DNA of 64,000 bases from assembly GCF_000739915.1 (NCBI RefSeq), contig NZ_BBJT01000004.1, forward strand, positions 124,001-188,000, written 5' to 3'. The notes below the pieces were generated by a model. It did no database searches. It was given only the letters and a program-made list of their open reading frames with translations, and was not told where the DNA came from. The stretch is from Paenibacillus chitinolyticus NBRC 15660. GTDB taxonomy: Bacteria > Bacillota > Bacilli > Paenibacillales > NBRC-103111. The translations under genes were made by a program, and so were the position numbers. Below, piece by piece: positions 1 to 8,353 of the stretch (positions within the stretch are counted from its first letter, which is position 1; the number at the start of each line of letters is the position of its first letter).

Positions 1-1035
1 ACCCAGCTCATTAATAATTTCAGATGCCTTACGATTCTGTCCATTTACATCCGTAATCGCTACTCCAACTTCGGCAAGAGCAGTAGCAGCCTTTTTGCTG
101 TATAGACTGGAGAAGATAGACTTTTGAGCATTACCAATAATATTACCGCTTTCTCTTGTTACCTCGCCAATCGCCGCTGTATAGCCAATTAACTGATCTA
201 GGCTAACTCCGTAAGTAGCAGCCGTAGCACCAGCCTTTTCCATACTTTGTGACAATGTCTTAGTGGTAATTGAATAGTCGTTATCTACTTGATTCAGCTT
301 ATCGACAATTTGGATGGTATCTTTTGCTTCAATCTTATATGCCTTCATTGCCGCGATTAGATTGGACATAGCTTCTTTTGGACTTAAATCAGATACATTA
401 GATGCAAGTGTTGCTGTCCTGGTTATATCCAAAGCTTCTTGAGCAGCATACCCTGCTTGTGCCGCGTCAATTAAAGCCTCATTAATCTTGGTTATCTTTT
501 GCCCCAACTCATTTGCCATAGCAATTGAGCCGTTCAGCATTTCTTCAAAGTTTGTATCAGCATCCATGACACGCTTAAGGTGAGTCATCTGGGTATCAAC
601 TTCAACAATAACCTGGAGCATTTCTTCCATGGCTCTCTTGCTACCATAAATAGCAGTGGTGGCTACTCCCCAGGTAAGTGTACCTGCAATTGCAGAAGCC
701 ATGGCTTCGCCTATACCTGTTACATGTGTTCTACTTGCTTGTGCTGTATTTCCTAATGTTCTCAGTTGATTGTCAGTATCACTTAAAGATCTTCTAAAGT
801 TGTTTACTGCATTCGTATTTTGAAAAGTTTTATTTAATTCCTCTAACTGCTTCTTTAACTTCTCTATAGCCCCAGTAAAGATTTGGATATTTTTGGTAAA
901 ATTCTGGTCAACATCAATTCTTAGTTGCAGTTTGTCTATCTTCTTATCTAAGGCAGCTACTGCTTTATTGATCTCAGTTGTTGTTTTCCCAACGTTTAAA
1001 CCGGCAGTAATTAATATCCTCAAATCATCAGCCAT
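1..1035 (-). CDS. Phage tail tape measure protein, TP901 type (partial, N-terminal 345 residues)
   Basis: This open frame runs off the left edge of the window, so only the N-terminus is present. It begins at an ATG at 1035 preceded by AAAGGAG. The first 100 residues are coiled-coil-like. Then comes the segment typical of TP901 tape measure proteins: alternating small and hydrophobic residues with the pattern 'TATLASNVSDLSPKEAM', followed by 'VDKLNQVDNDYSI' and 'GYTAAIGEVTRESGNIIGN'. Tape measure proteins set tail length and are injected at infection. Its place as the last visible gene after the tail tube and the chaperone-position genes agrees. The C-terminal part, with any lytic domain, cannot be seen. 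Confidence 0.9.
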   Translation of the reverse strand, partial: MADDLRILITAGLNVGKTTTEINKAVAALDKKIDKLQLRIDVDQNFTKNIQIFTGAIEKLKKQLEELNKTFQNTNAVNNFRRSLSDTDNQLRTLGNTAQASRTHVTGIGEAMASAIAGTLTWGVATTAIYGSKRAMEEMLQVIVEVDTQMTHLKRVMDADTNFEEMLNGSIAMANELGQKITKINEALIDAAQAGYAAQEALDITRTATLASNVSDLSPKEAMSNLIAAMKAYKIEAKDTIQIVDKLNQVDNDYSITTKTLSQSMEKAGATAATYGVSLDQLIGYTAAIGEVTRESGNIIGNAQKSIFSSLYSKKAATALAEVGVAITDVNGQNRKASEIINELG

Positions 1036-1057
1036 TGTCTCACTCCTTTAAAGGAAA

Positions 1058-1086
1058 TAAAAAAGAAGCGACACAATGATCGCTTC
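1058..1086 (-). terminator. Rho-independent terminator before the tape measure gene
   Basis: On the minus strand GAAGCGA and TCGCTTC pair around an 8-base loop, followed by six T. It sits between the 143-aa gene and the tape measure start, so it probably attenuates rather than stops late transcription. Confidence 0.65.
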
Positions 1087-1093
1087 CTAGTGC

Positions 1094-1525
1094 TTACTGT
1101 TCTGTTCTAATTCCTTGTCTTTCTAACCCAAGCTTCATTGCTTTTATGTGGGATTTCGAAGTTTTAAGTTCTTGCCGAGTGGCGCCAGTAAACGCTCTTG
1201 GTTTATTGGTATAATCAAATGAATAATAGTAACCCTGCCCAGTCTCCACTATCTCCACTACGTTCCTATTCCCATCTGAACGAATATTCTCAATTGAAAC
1301 TGTATCATCATTGATCATCTGTACTCTAATATTGTTTGGGTCAGTTAAACCACCATGATCCTTTTCACGTTCATACACCTTGGGCTCATATACGTCATAT
1401 ACAACTTCATCAATCTTCTTCATCATTGCTTCAACCGTGTTAGTGGCAACCTCATTTTTTAAAGCTAAATTTGCTTTCGTCTGTATGTATCGTTGAAGTT
1501 CTTTAATTGAATTAAAATCAGGCAT
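1094..1525 (-). CDS. Phage protein of unknown function between tail chaperone position and tape measure
   Basis: A 143-residue protein, start ATG after AGGAAA, whose first 8 bases overlap the end of the preceding gene. The N-terminal 50 residues are helical and charged. The middle is beta-rich (VQMINDDTVSIENI, VVEIVETGQGYYYSF). This general shape occurs in HK97 gp10-like neck or tail-completion proteins, but I do not see a diagnostic motif. The position directly upstream of the tape measure gene is where many siphoviruses carry a tail assembly chaperone or minor tail protein. The overlap suggests translational coupling. I found no convincing slippery heptamer for a G/GT-type frameshift. Confidence 0.7.
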   Translation of the reverse strand: MPDFNSIKELQRYIQTKANLALKNEVATNTVEAMMKKIDEVVYDVYEPKVYEREKDHGGLTDPNNIRVQMINDDTVSIENIRSDGNRNVVEIVETGQGYYYSFDYTNKPRAFTGATRQELKTSKSHIKAMKLGLERQGIRTEQ

Positions 1526-2048
1526 TTTCCTGATTCCAGTTAAGCAGCTCTTTGTTCTGGATATTCAATTTATCTACTCTTTCGCTCATCTTCTTGCTCA
1601 ATTCCGTGTTCTGCTCAATTAGATTCTGATAATCATCCAATCGTTTGAATATCATTTCATACACCTTTTCGACTTCACTCTTATCAAAATGTATTTCAAG
1701 CTTTCTAACATATACGTTGTCGGCAAGCTTGGTAAACAGGTCTAATTTTGTCGAAAATTCAGAAGGCATTTCAGAAACAATCGTTGAAAAGTGAACAACT
1801 ACATGTAGATATAGGAATTTGGCAATTGTGCTGTCATCCTCAATTTTCCCTTGGTGCTTCTCATACTCTTCTAAGAAATTCGCCAATTGCTCAATCATCG
1901 TTTCGATTCGAGATGGACGGAACTTTTCATAAACCTCTGTATAAGCCCCATCATCAAATACAACCTTTTTCAAATTGTCGTATTGCTCATCCTGGACAGT
2001 AACTTGCTCAAGTGTAAGTTCCAGTTTTTTATTTTTTGCTTTTGTCAT
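1518..2048 (-). CDS. Putative tail assembly chaperone (positional call)
   Basis: A 176-residue, highly charged, mostly helical protein with coiled-coil character in its last 60 residues (EQNTELSKKMSERVDKLNIQNKEL region). It lies between the major tail protein and the tape measure gene, the conserved place of tail assembly chaperones in siphoviruses. Start ATG with GGGAGGA upstream. No family-specific motif was recognised, so the call rests on synteny. Confidence 0.65.
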   Translation of the reverse strand: MTKAKNKKLELTLEQVTVQDEQYDNLKKVVFDDGAYTEVYEKFRPSRIETMIEQLANFLEEYEKHQGKIEDDSTIAKFLYLHVVVHFSTIVSEMPSEFSTKLDLFTKLADNVYVRKLEIHFDKSEVEKVYEMIFKRLDDYQNLIEQNTELSKKMSERVDKLNIQNKELLNWNQENA

Positions 2049-2115
2049 TTTTATCCTCCCTATTGTAAAAAGCCATATTCAGCAACCTTTTATCAGGTTT
2101 CTCAAGATGAATTTC

Positions 2116-2153
2116 TAATAAAAAATAGGGTAGAAACCAAAAGGAATCTACCC
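2116..2153 (-). terminator. Terminator after the major tail protein gene
   Basis: Minus-strand GGGTAGA / TCTACCC stem with a 12-base loop, followed by TATTTTTTATT. A terminator after an abundantly expressed structural gene is common in phage late operons. Confidence 0.8.
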
Positions 2154-2161
2154 TCTACAAA

Positions 2162-2896
2162 TTAAGTTAGCGGAATACGTACAATTTGACCAATAACGTT
2201 GCCGTCCTTTGGTTTAAGCACTTTCAAATCAAATTGCTGCGCTTGACCGTTTCTCTCGGAAGCCGTTTTAACCGAGAAGTTCCCCGTAGGGACTGCGCTT
2301 TCGAAAATGTACTGAATCTTATACAGAGGTGTCTCGTCGTTATCAATCTCAAGAGTCTCAAGAATTAGCTTTGTACCCTTTGCAAATACACTGTTGTCAA
2401 TGTTAATGGTTTCTGTCTTTGCAGAGGTGGCATATTGATAAGTCCTAACATCGACTTTTTCACCTGCAGTAACACCCGTTGTAAAGGTTACATCTTTATT
2501 AGAGAGTGTGTAATTAGCCTTTGAGACAAGGGTTCCGTCAGCTTTGTAAATTACTAATGTATCAGCAATCGGTGCTTCAGGAAGCGAAATCTTGATCGTA
2601 GTCGTGCCGCTGGCGGTGTACCATTCTGGCATAGCATATGCTTTGCCTGCTCCTGTCACAATAGTCTGTCCTAGCTGTCTAGCCATCCAATCATAACGGA
2701 ACAGACTATCTGTCATCTTCACAGAGATATCACGGTCAGAGTGTAGAACACCTTGCAGTGCATTACCACGACCACCGCGAACCTCGTTTTCCTTTACGTT
2801 AAAATCAATATCCCCACTTTGAAGAGTAGTTGATGCAAAAGTTTGACCACTCGGGTCAACTAAAAGTGCGATAAATACGTCAGCAATCAATGCCAT
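2162..2896 (-). CDS. Putative major tail (tube) protein
   Basis: A 244-residue beta-rich protein starting MALIADVFIALL. It contains an Ig-like middle segment around residues 100-155 (the 'ADTLVIYKADGTLVSKANYTLSNKDV' region, then 'TTGVTAGEKVDVRTYQY'), seen in many tail tube or capsid-surface proteins. Its own flanking terminators (2116-2153 and 2911-2939) and strong ribosome site AGGAGGA suggest high-level, separately tuned expression, as expected for a tube subunit. The call rests on position before the chaperone and tape measure genes and on beta content. Confidence 0.65.
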   Translation of the reverse strand: MALIADVFIALLVDPSGQTFASTTLQSGDIDFNVKENEVRGGRGNALQGVLHSDRDISVKMTDSLFRYDWMARQLGQTIVTGAGKAYAMPEWYTASGTTTIKISLPEAPIADTLVIYKADGTLVSKANYTLSNKDVTFTTGVTAGEKVDVRTYQYATSAKTETINIDNSVFAKGTKLILETLEIDNDETPLYKIQYIFESAVPTGNFSVKTASERNGQAQQFDLKVLKPKDGNVIGQIVRIPLT

Positions 2897-2910
2897 TTAA
2901 AAATTCCTCC

Positions 2911-2939
2911 TAAAATAAAATAAAGAGCTTTCGCCCTTT
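2911..2939 (-). terminator. GAAA-tetraloop terminator before the tail tube gene
   Basis: Minus-strand AAAGGGC, GAAA loop, GCTCTTT, followed by ATTTTATTTT. It overlaps the stop codon of the 239-aa gene and ends that transcript just before the tube gene. Confidence 0.7.
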
Positions 2940-3658
2940 TATTTTTTCAATGCTTTATTTAAATTATTTAGATTATCTTTACCAACGAATAAGTTATCGT
3001 AAGGATTTTCAAACATATTGATTTCCTCTGCAAAATGCTCGATAGAAACTTTTTCAGCACCAGCACATTTCATCGCAATCGAAGTGTGATAACTCTTATC
3101 TCTCGCTATGCGTTTGAAATCAGCAGTTAATTGATAAATGGTTTGTTCCCCAATTTGGTCATAGGTTTTGCCAGTAATTACAGAGACCGTTGTAATCATG
3201 TCTTCGAAGGTGATAGGGATTCCGTTCTTGCTCTTTGCTTCAATTGCCTTATTGGCCCATTCTTGTGTGAGCTTATTTTTGTAAACCTTTTGCTCAAACA
3301 GCAGGTTCTGTCGCATGACAATTCTGCGAAAGCTATCATAATTACCGCTATACACCTTCTTATCACCACTTATGATAAAAGAGCAGCCGTTTTTGTCTTC
3401 GTGAAGTTGAGGATCGTAACCTGTCACTAACTTAATAAGCAGTTTAAGCTGTCGTATCATCTCGACATCTTTATAACCGTATACTATAAGATCTAATAGA
3501 GGGTATTCTTGATATTCGTTAGAGAAATGATTCTTATTTATGTAGAGGACATTTCTACAATCATTAAACTCGTCGTAGTCCTTTACTTTGATGGGGAATA
3601 TTTCTCCTGCTTCCTGAATCACTTCTGGTTTTCCTAAGATATACTTAACGGATTCCAT
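2939..3658 (-). CDS. Phage protein of unknown function upstream of tail tube
   Basis: A 239-residue mixed alpha/beta protein with a single-base junction to the preceding gene (which stops at 3659). I recognise no domain. The C-terminal half is helical, with a 'TFEDMITTVSVITGKTYDQIGEQTIYQL' region spread over residues 150-180. This resembles the helical DUF-type chaperone or portal-associated proteins found between tail terminator and tube genes in some Bacillus phages. It is part of the leftward structural operon. Confidence 0.75.
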   Translation of the reverse strand: MESVKYILGKPEVIQEAGEIFPIKVKDYDEFNDCRNVLYINKNHFSNEYQEYPLLDLIVYGYKDVEMIRQLKLLIKLVTGYDPQLHEDKNGCSFIISGDKKVYSGNYDSFRRIVMRQNLLFEQKVYKNKLTQEWANKAIEAKSKNGIPITFEDMITTVSVITGKTYDQIGEQTIYQLTADFKRIARDKSYHTSIAMKCAGAEKVSIEHFAEEINMFENPYDNLFVGKDNLNNLNKALKK

Positions 3659-4138
3659 CTAGTTAACACTTTGAATCGAGTATGTAAGCTGAAAGCCGCT
3701 GTAAGATTGGTTATATCTTACATGCCTACAGTCCGAGAACGTCAAATCCTTGATACCTACTCTTATTTTCCCATTAAGAGCCTCGTCAACTTCATGCATG
3801 ATTGCATAAGGCCTCATTTCTCCTGTACCATTCATCCTCCACAAATCATTGTGGACTATGATATCGATATTTAATTGACCAGATTTAATCGCTTGGTTTG
3901 AAGTCAATCTGAACCGATCTAGAATAATGCATAAGTAACTGCCCACCTCTTTGTCGGTTTCTGGAACATGACTGTAAGGAAAAATCTTAGAGTAAATCAG
4001 TTCGCCAGTGTCCATAATGTCAATCTCAGCGTAAGGATTATTCGAATTGAATTTGAGCAATTTGCAAAGATTTTGATTAGCAATCAGTTTAAGAACGGTT
4101 TCATTTATATACTTATTCAAGTTTTTAAAATATGCCAA
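3659..4138 (-). CDS. Putative tail terminator / tail completion protein
   Basis: A 159-residue protein. The N-terminal helix (residues 5-35) is followed by beta segments (NPYAEIDIMDTGELIYSKI; QLNIDIIVHNDLW; GFQLTYSIQ). This is the layout of tail terminator proteins that cap the tube, and it sits between the connector proteins and the tube gene. Start ATG; the upstream spacer holds a GAGG-type site (AGGAAGGGG). No decisive motif. Confidence 0.6.
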   Translation of the reverse strand: MAYFKNLNKYINETVLKLIANQNLCKLLKFNSNNPYAEIDIMDTGELIYSKIFPYSHVPETDKEVGSYLCIILDRFRLTSNQAIKSGQLNIDIIVHNDLWRMNGTGEMRPYAIMHEVDEALNGKIRVGIKDLTFSDCRHVRYNQSYSGFQLTYSIQSVN

Positions 4139-4158
4139 ATATTTATCACGCCCCTTCC

Positions 4159-4803
4159 TCAGATGCCAGGCTTAGACGTCTTCTCGTTCTTAAAATTAGC
4201 GATACATTCATCGACGTTGTCAATATAAGTGTTAATTGTGTCTTCAAGTAATGTGATGACTATGATGTTTTCTCTAGATAACCCATCAATTGCTGTGATT
4301 TTCCAACCCCTGTTATCAAAAATGAATCTTTTTGATTTGGCGAATTTGAGCGTATCGCTGTTACGTTGAATCAAAATTCTTCGTTCTTCATCGGGGAGAT
4401 TGACTACTCTTCCCATCTCAATTCCTAAGCTATTTATTACATTATCCAACAGGAAAGGAATCTCTTTAATACTGCCCGTTTCATTCAACCATCTAATAAG
4501 CGAATGGCATTTACGCACCTTAACTGACCAAAAGAAATTTCTGTCCTCTGGACTAAACAGAACAAGGAAACATTGATTGTTAGCTTGAATATAATCTCCA
4601 CAATGAATGTTATATTCGCTTTTTTTAATGAGAATAATTAGGTCAACGTCTTTTTGCCACTCATTTGCATCGTTTATCACAGCTTCATAAGAAACAGCGC
4701 CTGCAGTAAAATCATTAATCTTAACTTTGCTTTTTTCACATAGATCGAAAAGAATCTCTTCACTGTCTGAATTAGGAGACATCCATTTGCTGTAGTCTTT
4801 CAT
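4159..4803 (-). CDS. Phage head-tail joining region protein, unknown
   Basis: A 214-residue protein beginning MKDYSKWMSPNSDSEE. Residues 25-130 are beta-rich with a 'CGDYIQANNQCFLVLFSPEDRNFFW' stretch, as in small barrel stoppers. The rest is mixed. The gene follows the 143-aa connector candidate by 4 bases. Its place between connector and tail terminator suggests a head-closure or stopper role, by position only. Confidence 0.6.
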   Translation of the reverse strand: MKDYSKWMSPNSDSEEILFDLCEKSKVKINDFTAGAVSYEAVINDANEWQKDVDLIILIKKSEYNIHCGDYIQANNQCFLVLFSPEDRNFFWSVKVRKCHSLIRWLNETGSIKEIPFLLDNVINSLGIEMGRVVNLPDEERRILIQRNSDTLKFAKSKRFIFDNRGWKITAIDGLSRENIIVITLLEDTINTYIDNVDECIANFKNEKTSKPGI

Positions 4804-4807
4804 GTAT

Positions 4808-5239
4808 TCACCCTAACTTTGATACCCCTTTTAGAATTCCCCTCGTGAACATCCTGTTAGTTTCCCGTGTAAGACGACCTGTTATTTCTTTAAGAGCAAC
4901 TATTTTAGCTTGCAACCCCGTTACCTGTAATTCCGATCTTTTGTTGAAATGATTAGCAAGCCTTAGACAACTATTCAGCTCACGCTCCATATAGCTTTTG
5001 TAAATCAGCTTTCCGAGTAAACGAATATGATGTCGGGGAATATCATTTAAAATTTCTGTCTTATTGGAATCGTAAACAATCTCTTCGCCAAAGTTTTCTT
5101 CATATTCGTAGGCAGCAGAATCTAAAAAGGTATCAACAATGTTGTCGGGAACATTTACATCTAATTCAGGGTGTTTCGCCAGATCTTCATTTATCGATGA
5201 GTAAAATACATCATATATTTTTTCTAATGTGACAGACAT
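4808..5239 (-). CDS. Putative head-tail connector protein
   Basis: A 143-residue almost fully helical acidic-to-basic protein. It ends in a basic segment (RLTRETNRMFTRGILKGVSKLG). Small helical proteins after the major capsid gene are typically the gp6/gp15-like connector that docks on the portal. That is the basis of the call. It is 12 bases downstream of the previous gene. Confidence 0.6.
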   Translation of the reverse strand: MSVTLEKIYDVFYSSINEDLAKHPELDVNVPDNIVDTFLDSAAYEYEENFGEEIVYDSNKTEILNDIPRHHIRLLGKLIYKSYMERELNSCLRLANHFNKRSELQVTGLQAKIVALKEITGRLTRETNRMFTRGILKGVSKLG

Positions 5240-5251
5240 TTCTCACCAACT

Positions 5252-5746
5252 TTACTTCTTTGAAATCATGCTTGATTTAGTTGTTTCTGATTCGCTTGGA
5301 GCTTCTTCCGTAACCGACATTCCTGTAGCTGTTTCGATTACTTTCACCTTTTTAGCATCCATGGACTCATTATTGTACTGTTCTCTCGCAAGCAGGACAA
5401 TCTTCTCTTTAGTCCCATCGCTTGTATCAGCCGCGAGAATTGCCTCAAGCTGCTTTGCGTCAGATTCCTTTACAAGTTCGCCTAACTCTTCTCTAGAGAG
5501 TGCATTGATATCAACTTGATCACCGTCTTCAAGTCCAAATTCAATCCGAACATCCTTGTTATCAATATATAGATGTCCTCTTTGAATTAATTTGCATGAG
5601 TTAAAAATGTTAAGCACATTATCAAAGGATACCTCTTTGTAGTTGCCGGGTTTAGGCAAAACAATCGGCTTCCCGTCGGTCAATACAATTCCAAGTGAAC
5701 CTGTTGGCATATTGTTGACCACTCTAATCATTTTTGTTTTAGTCAT
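5252..5746 (-). CDS. Phage head-region protein, unknown
   Basis: A 164-residue protein. Residues 5-75 are beta-rich (VVNNMPTGSLGIVLTDGKPI; LPKPGNYKEVSF). Residues 85-125 are helical and alanine-rich. The C-terminus is a Ser/Thr/Glu-rich tail. It lies directly after the major capsid gene and a weak terminator. It may be a head accessory or stabilising protein; no motif supports more. Confidence 0.65.
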   Translation of the reverse strand: MTKTKMIRVVNNMPTGSLGIVLTDGKPIVLPKPGNYKEVSFDNVLNIFNSCKLIQRGHLYIDNKDVRIEFGLEDGDQVDINALSREELGELVKESDAKQLEAILAADTSDGTKEKIVLLAREQYNNESMDAKKVKVIETATGMSVTEEAPSESETTKSSMISKK

Positions 5747-5756
5747 ATAGCCTCCC

Positions 5757-5784
5757 TTAATATAAGGAGGGGAAATCCCCCTCC
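5757..5784 (-). terminator. Hairpin after the major capsid gene
   Basis: Minus-strand GGAGGGGG / CCCCTCC stem with an ATTT loop. The following tract is only TTATATTAA, so this may act as an RNA stabiliser or weak attenuator. Confidence 0.5.
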
Positions 5785-5794
5785 ATTTGTTTGA

Positions 5795-6766
5795 TTACAG
5801 CGAAGAATTCTCGTACAAAGCCATATGATTAATTGCTAGTACAGAGATACCGGCTTTACGATAGTACTCTTTTGTTGTAGACCAGTCGCGCTCTTGTTTA
5901 TCACGAATATGCATACTGCCTTCAAGTACAATCTTTACTGGCTTGTCAGCATTAACAGGAGCCATGTAAATATAGCCGTCATCAAGCAGTTTTTGCGCGT
6001 TTGTTTCGTCGGTAAAAGAGTTAGGCAATTCCACTACATCAGAACCCTTATATTTGCCTACATGTCCAAGATTACGAATATCAAGTCGGTCAGCTTCGGA
6101 TGTTTTATTCCAATCAAAGCCTGCACCATTAGAGATACCAGTAAGTCCTACCGCTGTTCCAAAGATAACTGGTTTGCCGTATGCCTGGACTGTACCTTTC
6201 AACTTATCAAATTCAGCCTGCATGAAAGAGCCGCCAACAAACCGATTTGCATTATTTGTAGTGCCGAATGCACCAATCAGCGCATCCTGAATACCTGCAT
6301 AAATTTGATCCATAATCGCACCAACAAGTTGGTTGATCATATCAGCAAAGTCAACACGTCCAGTAATCAAGTCCTCGTATTCAGCATAAACCGCACCACT
6401 GATTGGTGCTGTTTGTGTAGTGAACGTTCCTTTGTACAACTTTTGACGCGGTTGCTCAACACCGAGTGCAGTATAGGCGGCAGTAATCTTTCCATTCTTA
6501 ACGTGCCACTTCTTAGTTACACCGTCCTGAACTTGGGATACATCTGCAAATACTCCCAATCGTTCAGTGATTTTAATTGGCAAAATAGCATCAACTGTTT
6601 GCTCAATAACCTCATTAATCAGAATCTCATTACGACGATAATCCTTCCCCAATTCAGCTAGATATGCCCGCATACCTTCTACACGTTGTTCAGGTGTAAA
6701 TTTAGGATCGGTACTTCTACCAAGAGCTGCATCAACGGCACAGTTCAAAATACGTTGTTCAATCAT
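5795..6766 (-). CDS. Phage major capsid protein
   Basis: A 323-residue protein with a strong site (GGAGGAATACATAA before ATG). The N-terminal 60 residues are helical and the core is mixed. Phrases such as 'AVYAEYEDLITGRVDFADMINQLVGAI' and 'PVIFGTAVGLTGI' are typical of the HK97-fold capsid proteins of Bacillus and Brevibacillus phages. The order protease/scaffold, small accessory protein, then this gene is diagnostic for a capsid module. I see no separate delta domain. Scaffolding is probably supplied by the coiled coil at the end of the protease gene. Confidence 0.8.
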   Translation of the reverse strand: MIEQRILNCAVDAALGRSTDPKFTPEQRVEGMRAYLAELGKDYRRNEILINEVIEQTVDAILPIKITERLGVFADVSQVQDGVTKKWHVKNGKITAAYTALGVEQPRQKLYKGTFTTQTAPISGAVYAEYEDLITGRVDFADMINQLVGAIMDQIYAGIQDALIGAFGTTNNANRFVGGSFMQAEFDKLKGTVQAYGKPVIFGTAVGLTGISNGAGFDWNKTSEADRLDIRNLGHVGKYKGSDVVELPNSFTDETNAQKLLDDGYIYMAPVNADKPVKIVLEGSMHIRDKQERDWSTTKEYYRKAGISVLAINHMALYENSSL

Positions 6767-6794
6767 TTATGTATTCCTCCAGTATATTAATTAT

Positions 6795-7274
6795 TTACTT
6801 TACAATTTTAACTTGAACAGCATTGTCACCGTTCAGTTTAGTTTTACCAATCACTTCAACAGTTAGATAGGCAGTAGTGTCAGCAGCGGCATAGAACACA
6901 AGCTTACCGCTAGGTTGTACATGTCCTTTATCTCCAACTTGAATAGAATTAAAGTCGCCGCGCGGAGAAGTACCACCTGTATAACCAATTGCAGTAACAG
7001 TAAAGATGTCACCGGCTACTTTCTCATAGGTACGGGGTTTTAAATTAGACCCCGCCTTATTAATGAAGTCACCTTCATTCTTGCTTTCATATTGATGACA
7101 TACGGAAGCCACCAATACAACACGGTCAGTCACCGCTGCTGGAAGTTTTAGTTCACCATTTACTTCATCCTGTACTACAAATTGCCCATTCTCCAAATCA
7201 ACCTTTGCTTTAAGTCGGCCATCTGGTGTACCAGACACACGATCCAGACGCACAATACCATATTTATTTGCCAT
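6795..7274 (-). CDS. Putative capsid decoration / head fibre protein
   Basis: A 159-residue beta-rich protein starting MANKYGIVRLDRVSGTPDG. Low helix content and position directly before the major capsid gene match decoration proteins that bind the outside of the shell. The protein has one Cys and no catalytic motif. A small terminator precedes it at 7297-7319, which suggests dosage tuning. Confidence 0.6.
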   Translation of the reverse strand: MANKYGIVRLDRVSGTPDGRLKAKVDLENGQFVVQDEVNGELKLPAAVTDRVVLVASVCHQYESKNEGDFINKAGSNLKPRTYEKVAGDIFTVTAIGYTGGTSPRGDFNSIQVGDKGHVQPSGKLVFYAAADTTAYLTVEVIGKTKLNGDNAVQVKIVK

Positions 7275-7296
7275 TTCTATCTGTTCCTCCTTAGAT

Positions 7297-7319
7297 TAAA
7301 AAACAGCCATCAAAGGCTG
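7297..7319 (-). terminator. Terminator between protease/scaffold and capsid genes
   Basis: Minus-strand CAGCC / GGCTG stem with a 6-base loop followed by TTTTTTAA. The short stem implies partial readthrough. Confidence 0.6.
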
Positions 7320-7328
7320 ATTAGTTTT

Positions 7329-8339
7329 TTACATATTGAACTTTGTAAGCTCGTCATTGCCAAGGTCTTTTTGCTTGGTTACAGAAAAGAAACTGCCACC
7401 AGTCGAATTGTTAAGCCTAATTGATTCCTTATACTTTTGAGCACAAATTTCATTCACTTTGAATTGAACTTTAGTGAACTCTTTAGCTTCCGCTACTTCG
7501 TTAACCAATGTAAGCTCTTGTTCACTTAGGCTTTCTTTTACCTCTGCAATCAAGGCGTTAATTTTGTCTACTTCTGCCTTCTCCAATGTGTCGTTCTTAT
7601 ACTTAGACAAATCATCTACTTGAGCAGTTAGCATTTCTTTCTCTTTCCCAAGTGTCGTTACCGCTTGATTCGCTTCATTTAGTTGAGCGGTAAGAGTCGC
7701 TACCTGGGCTTCGAGTTTTTCTTTTTCAATCTTCATTTCCTCTAGACTCACTTTTTCTTTTCCTCCTTTAGTCAATTGAGCAACTAATTTTAATGCCTTA
7801 CTTGATGGTTCTGCAGGAACCGATACAAGACAATCCGAAACTAATAAGTTCCCCGGATGGGCATCAATAATAAGCCAATTGTTTTCATCGACTCTATATT
7901 CTTGAGCAATCACTTCAACACTAAAATTTAGACCAGATGTTACATATAGCTCATTTATTACTTTCACTAGGTCTTCATTTCGTTTGCTGATCCTCGCTGT
8001 TCCATGTAATTCTGCAATCCCATTTTCATCATACTTCTTCTCAAAAGAAACGTAGTTCCCAATCTGTTGAGTAAAAAACTTATTCAGAAATTCGGAATAT
8101 TGATGTCCAAGACCATCATAGTCATTTTCAAGCAATCTTTCTAAATCGACAACCAGTGGAAGACCATTATATTTATTCTGATTCTGAACAATTTCATCGA
8201 TAAAGCTCTCAGTGAAATAGTAATTGTTCAGGTTCACTGCATTTCGCATGAGAAGAATGTCCATTTCCAGAAACAATGGATTACTGTTTTCTTCACTTAG
8301 AACTGTTTTTAGGGAATTCAATACAAGCTGTTTCTGCAA
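7329..8339 (-). CDS. Putative capsid maturation protease fused to scaffold coiled coil
   Basis: A 336-residue protein starting at TTG (8339) with a near-perfect site, AGGAGGTGATTGA. Residues 20-175 are beta-rich and contain 'LHGTARI' and 'TSGLNFSVEV', the pattern of the U35/prohead protease-like fold (a buried H and S in short beta strands). Residues 190-290 form a long coiled coil (EKEKLEAQVATLTAQLNEA). In HK97-type systems a protease with a C-terminal coiled coil doubles as scaffold. It lies between portal and capsid genes, which fits. Catalytic residues are not certain. Confidence 0.65.
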   Translation of the reverse strand: MQKQLVLNSLKTVLSEENSNPLFLEMDILLMRNAVNLNNYYFTESFIDEIVQNQNKYNGLPLVVDLERLLENDYDGLGHQYSEFLNKFFTQQIGNYVSFEKKYDENGIAELHGTARISKRNEDLVKVINELYVTSGLNFSVEVIAQEYRVDENNWLIIDAHPGNLLVSDCLVSVPAEPSSKALKLVAQLTKGGKEKVSLEEMKIEKEKLEAQVATLTAQLNEANQAVTTLGKEKEMLTAQVDDLSKYKNDTLEKAEVDKINALIAEVKESLSEQELTLVNEVAEAKEFTKVQFKVNEICAQKYKESIRLNNSTGGSFFSVTKQKDLGNDELTKFNM

Positions 8340-8353
8340 TCAATCACCTCCTC

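Noticed and set aside
1500-1560. Programmed frameshift joining the two genes at 1518-1525, as in G/GT tail chaperones
   Set aside because: The overlap exists, but the relative frame is not the classical -1 and no canonical slippery heptamer was found; simple overlap with AGGAAA and ATG explains it.
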